DNA from: a bacterium
GTDB lineage: Bacteria > Elusimicrobiota > Elusimicrobia > Elusimicrobiales > UBA9959
Direction of reading: 5' to 3'
NCBI GenBank assembly: GCA_021845705.1
Contig: JAJZVJ010000207.1
Coordinates: 1-5,393, forward strand
Length of the DNA stretch: 5,393 nucleotides
The notes beneath the pieces were generated by a model. It was given only the letters and a program-made list of their open reading frames with translations, was not told the origin of the DNA and searched no databases. The stretch's first letter is position 1; every line of letters starts with the position of its first letter. Shown one piece after another: positions 5,292 through 5,393 of the stretch. A program made the translations under genes and the position numbers.

Positions 5292-5393
5292 CTTTTCGTA
5301 GACGACAATAAGGACCTTCGTACCGATTTCAAGCTCTGGTACGAGGAATACGACATCACGGAAGCCTCCTCGGCCGAGGAGGCACGAACACTT
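5277..5393 (+). CDS. Response regulator receiver domain, N-terminal fragment (3' end outside window)
   Basis: An open frame of 39 codons runs from ATG 5277 to the window edge. The product begins MRGKILFVDDNKDLRTDF and continues into EEYDITEASSAEEA, the textbook first strand, first helix and second strand of a CheY-like receiver domain. Asp9 and Asp10 are the acidic pair that binds Mg2+; the phospho-acceptor Asp would lie beyond the window. The output domain, and so whether it is a DNA-binding regulator, a sensor-kinase receiver or a stand-alone CheY-like protein, is not visible. An in-frame TAA at 5271-5273 fixes ATG 5277 as the earliest start. A GGGG run (5267-5270) six bases upstream is a modest ribosome-binding site. 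The gene starts 52 bp after the flavoenzyme stop on the same strand and could be the last part of that operon or a separate unit. Confidence 0.85.
   Translation, partial: MRGKILFVDDNKDLRTDFKLWYEEYDITEASSAEEARTL

Overview
This is a GC-rich bacterial window with an unusual codon signature. Ile is written mostly as ATA (14 of 17 Ile codons in the flavoenzyme gene), and AGG-type Arg codons are common. Together with a group-2 glycosyltransferase, a B12-type radical SAM protein, a TRAP transporter and a two-component regulator, this suggests an environmental or anaerobic Gram-negative-type bacterium. Elusimicrobiota or a deltaproteobacterial relative would fit, but that is a low-confidence guess from codon style and remembered protein resemblance.

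Layout: (1) 1-369 (+) is the C-terminal end of a family 2 glycosyltransferase, with a GC-rich hairpin and short T-tract at its stop codon. (2) 375-1754 (-) is a convergent 459-residue radical SAM protein with an N-terminal cobalamin-binding-like domain. (3) 1755-1922 is a 168-bp divergent intergenic region. It carries a good promoter for the radical SAM gene, wrapped in overlapping inverted repeats, and a weaker candidate promoter for the rightward genes. (4) 1923-3673 (+) is dctQ-dctM, the two membrane subunits of a TRAP transporter, overlapping by 10 bp. (5) 3704-5224 (+) is a 506-residue nitronate monooxygenase / enoyl-reductase-like FMN protein with a cysteine-bearing C-terminal extension. 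It lies 30 bp after dctM and is probably co-transcribed. (6) 5277-5393 (+) is the start of a response-regulator receiver domain, cut by the window edge.

The main functional unit is dctQ-dctM-flavoenzyme. The transporter would use an ion gradient to import an organic acid-like solute, and the flavoenzyme could act on it or on an unrelated substrate. No TRAP substrate-binding protein (DctP) gene is present here, so it must be encoded elsewhere. I see no mobile element, tRNA, rRNA or CRISPR array. The families are known; the points worth a second look are the orphan TRAP-flavoenzyme pairing, the four-cysteine tail, the structured divergent promoter region and the ATA bias.
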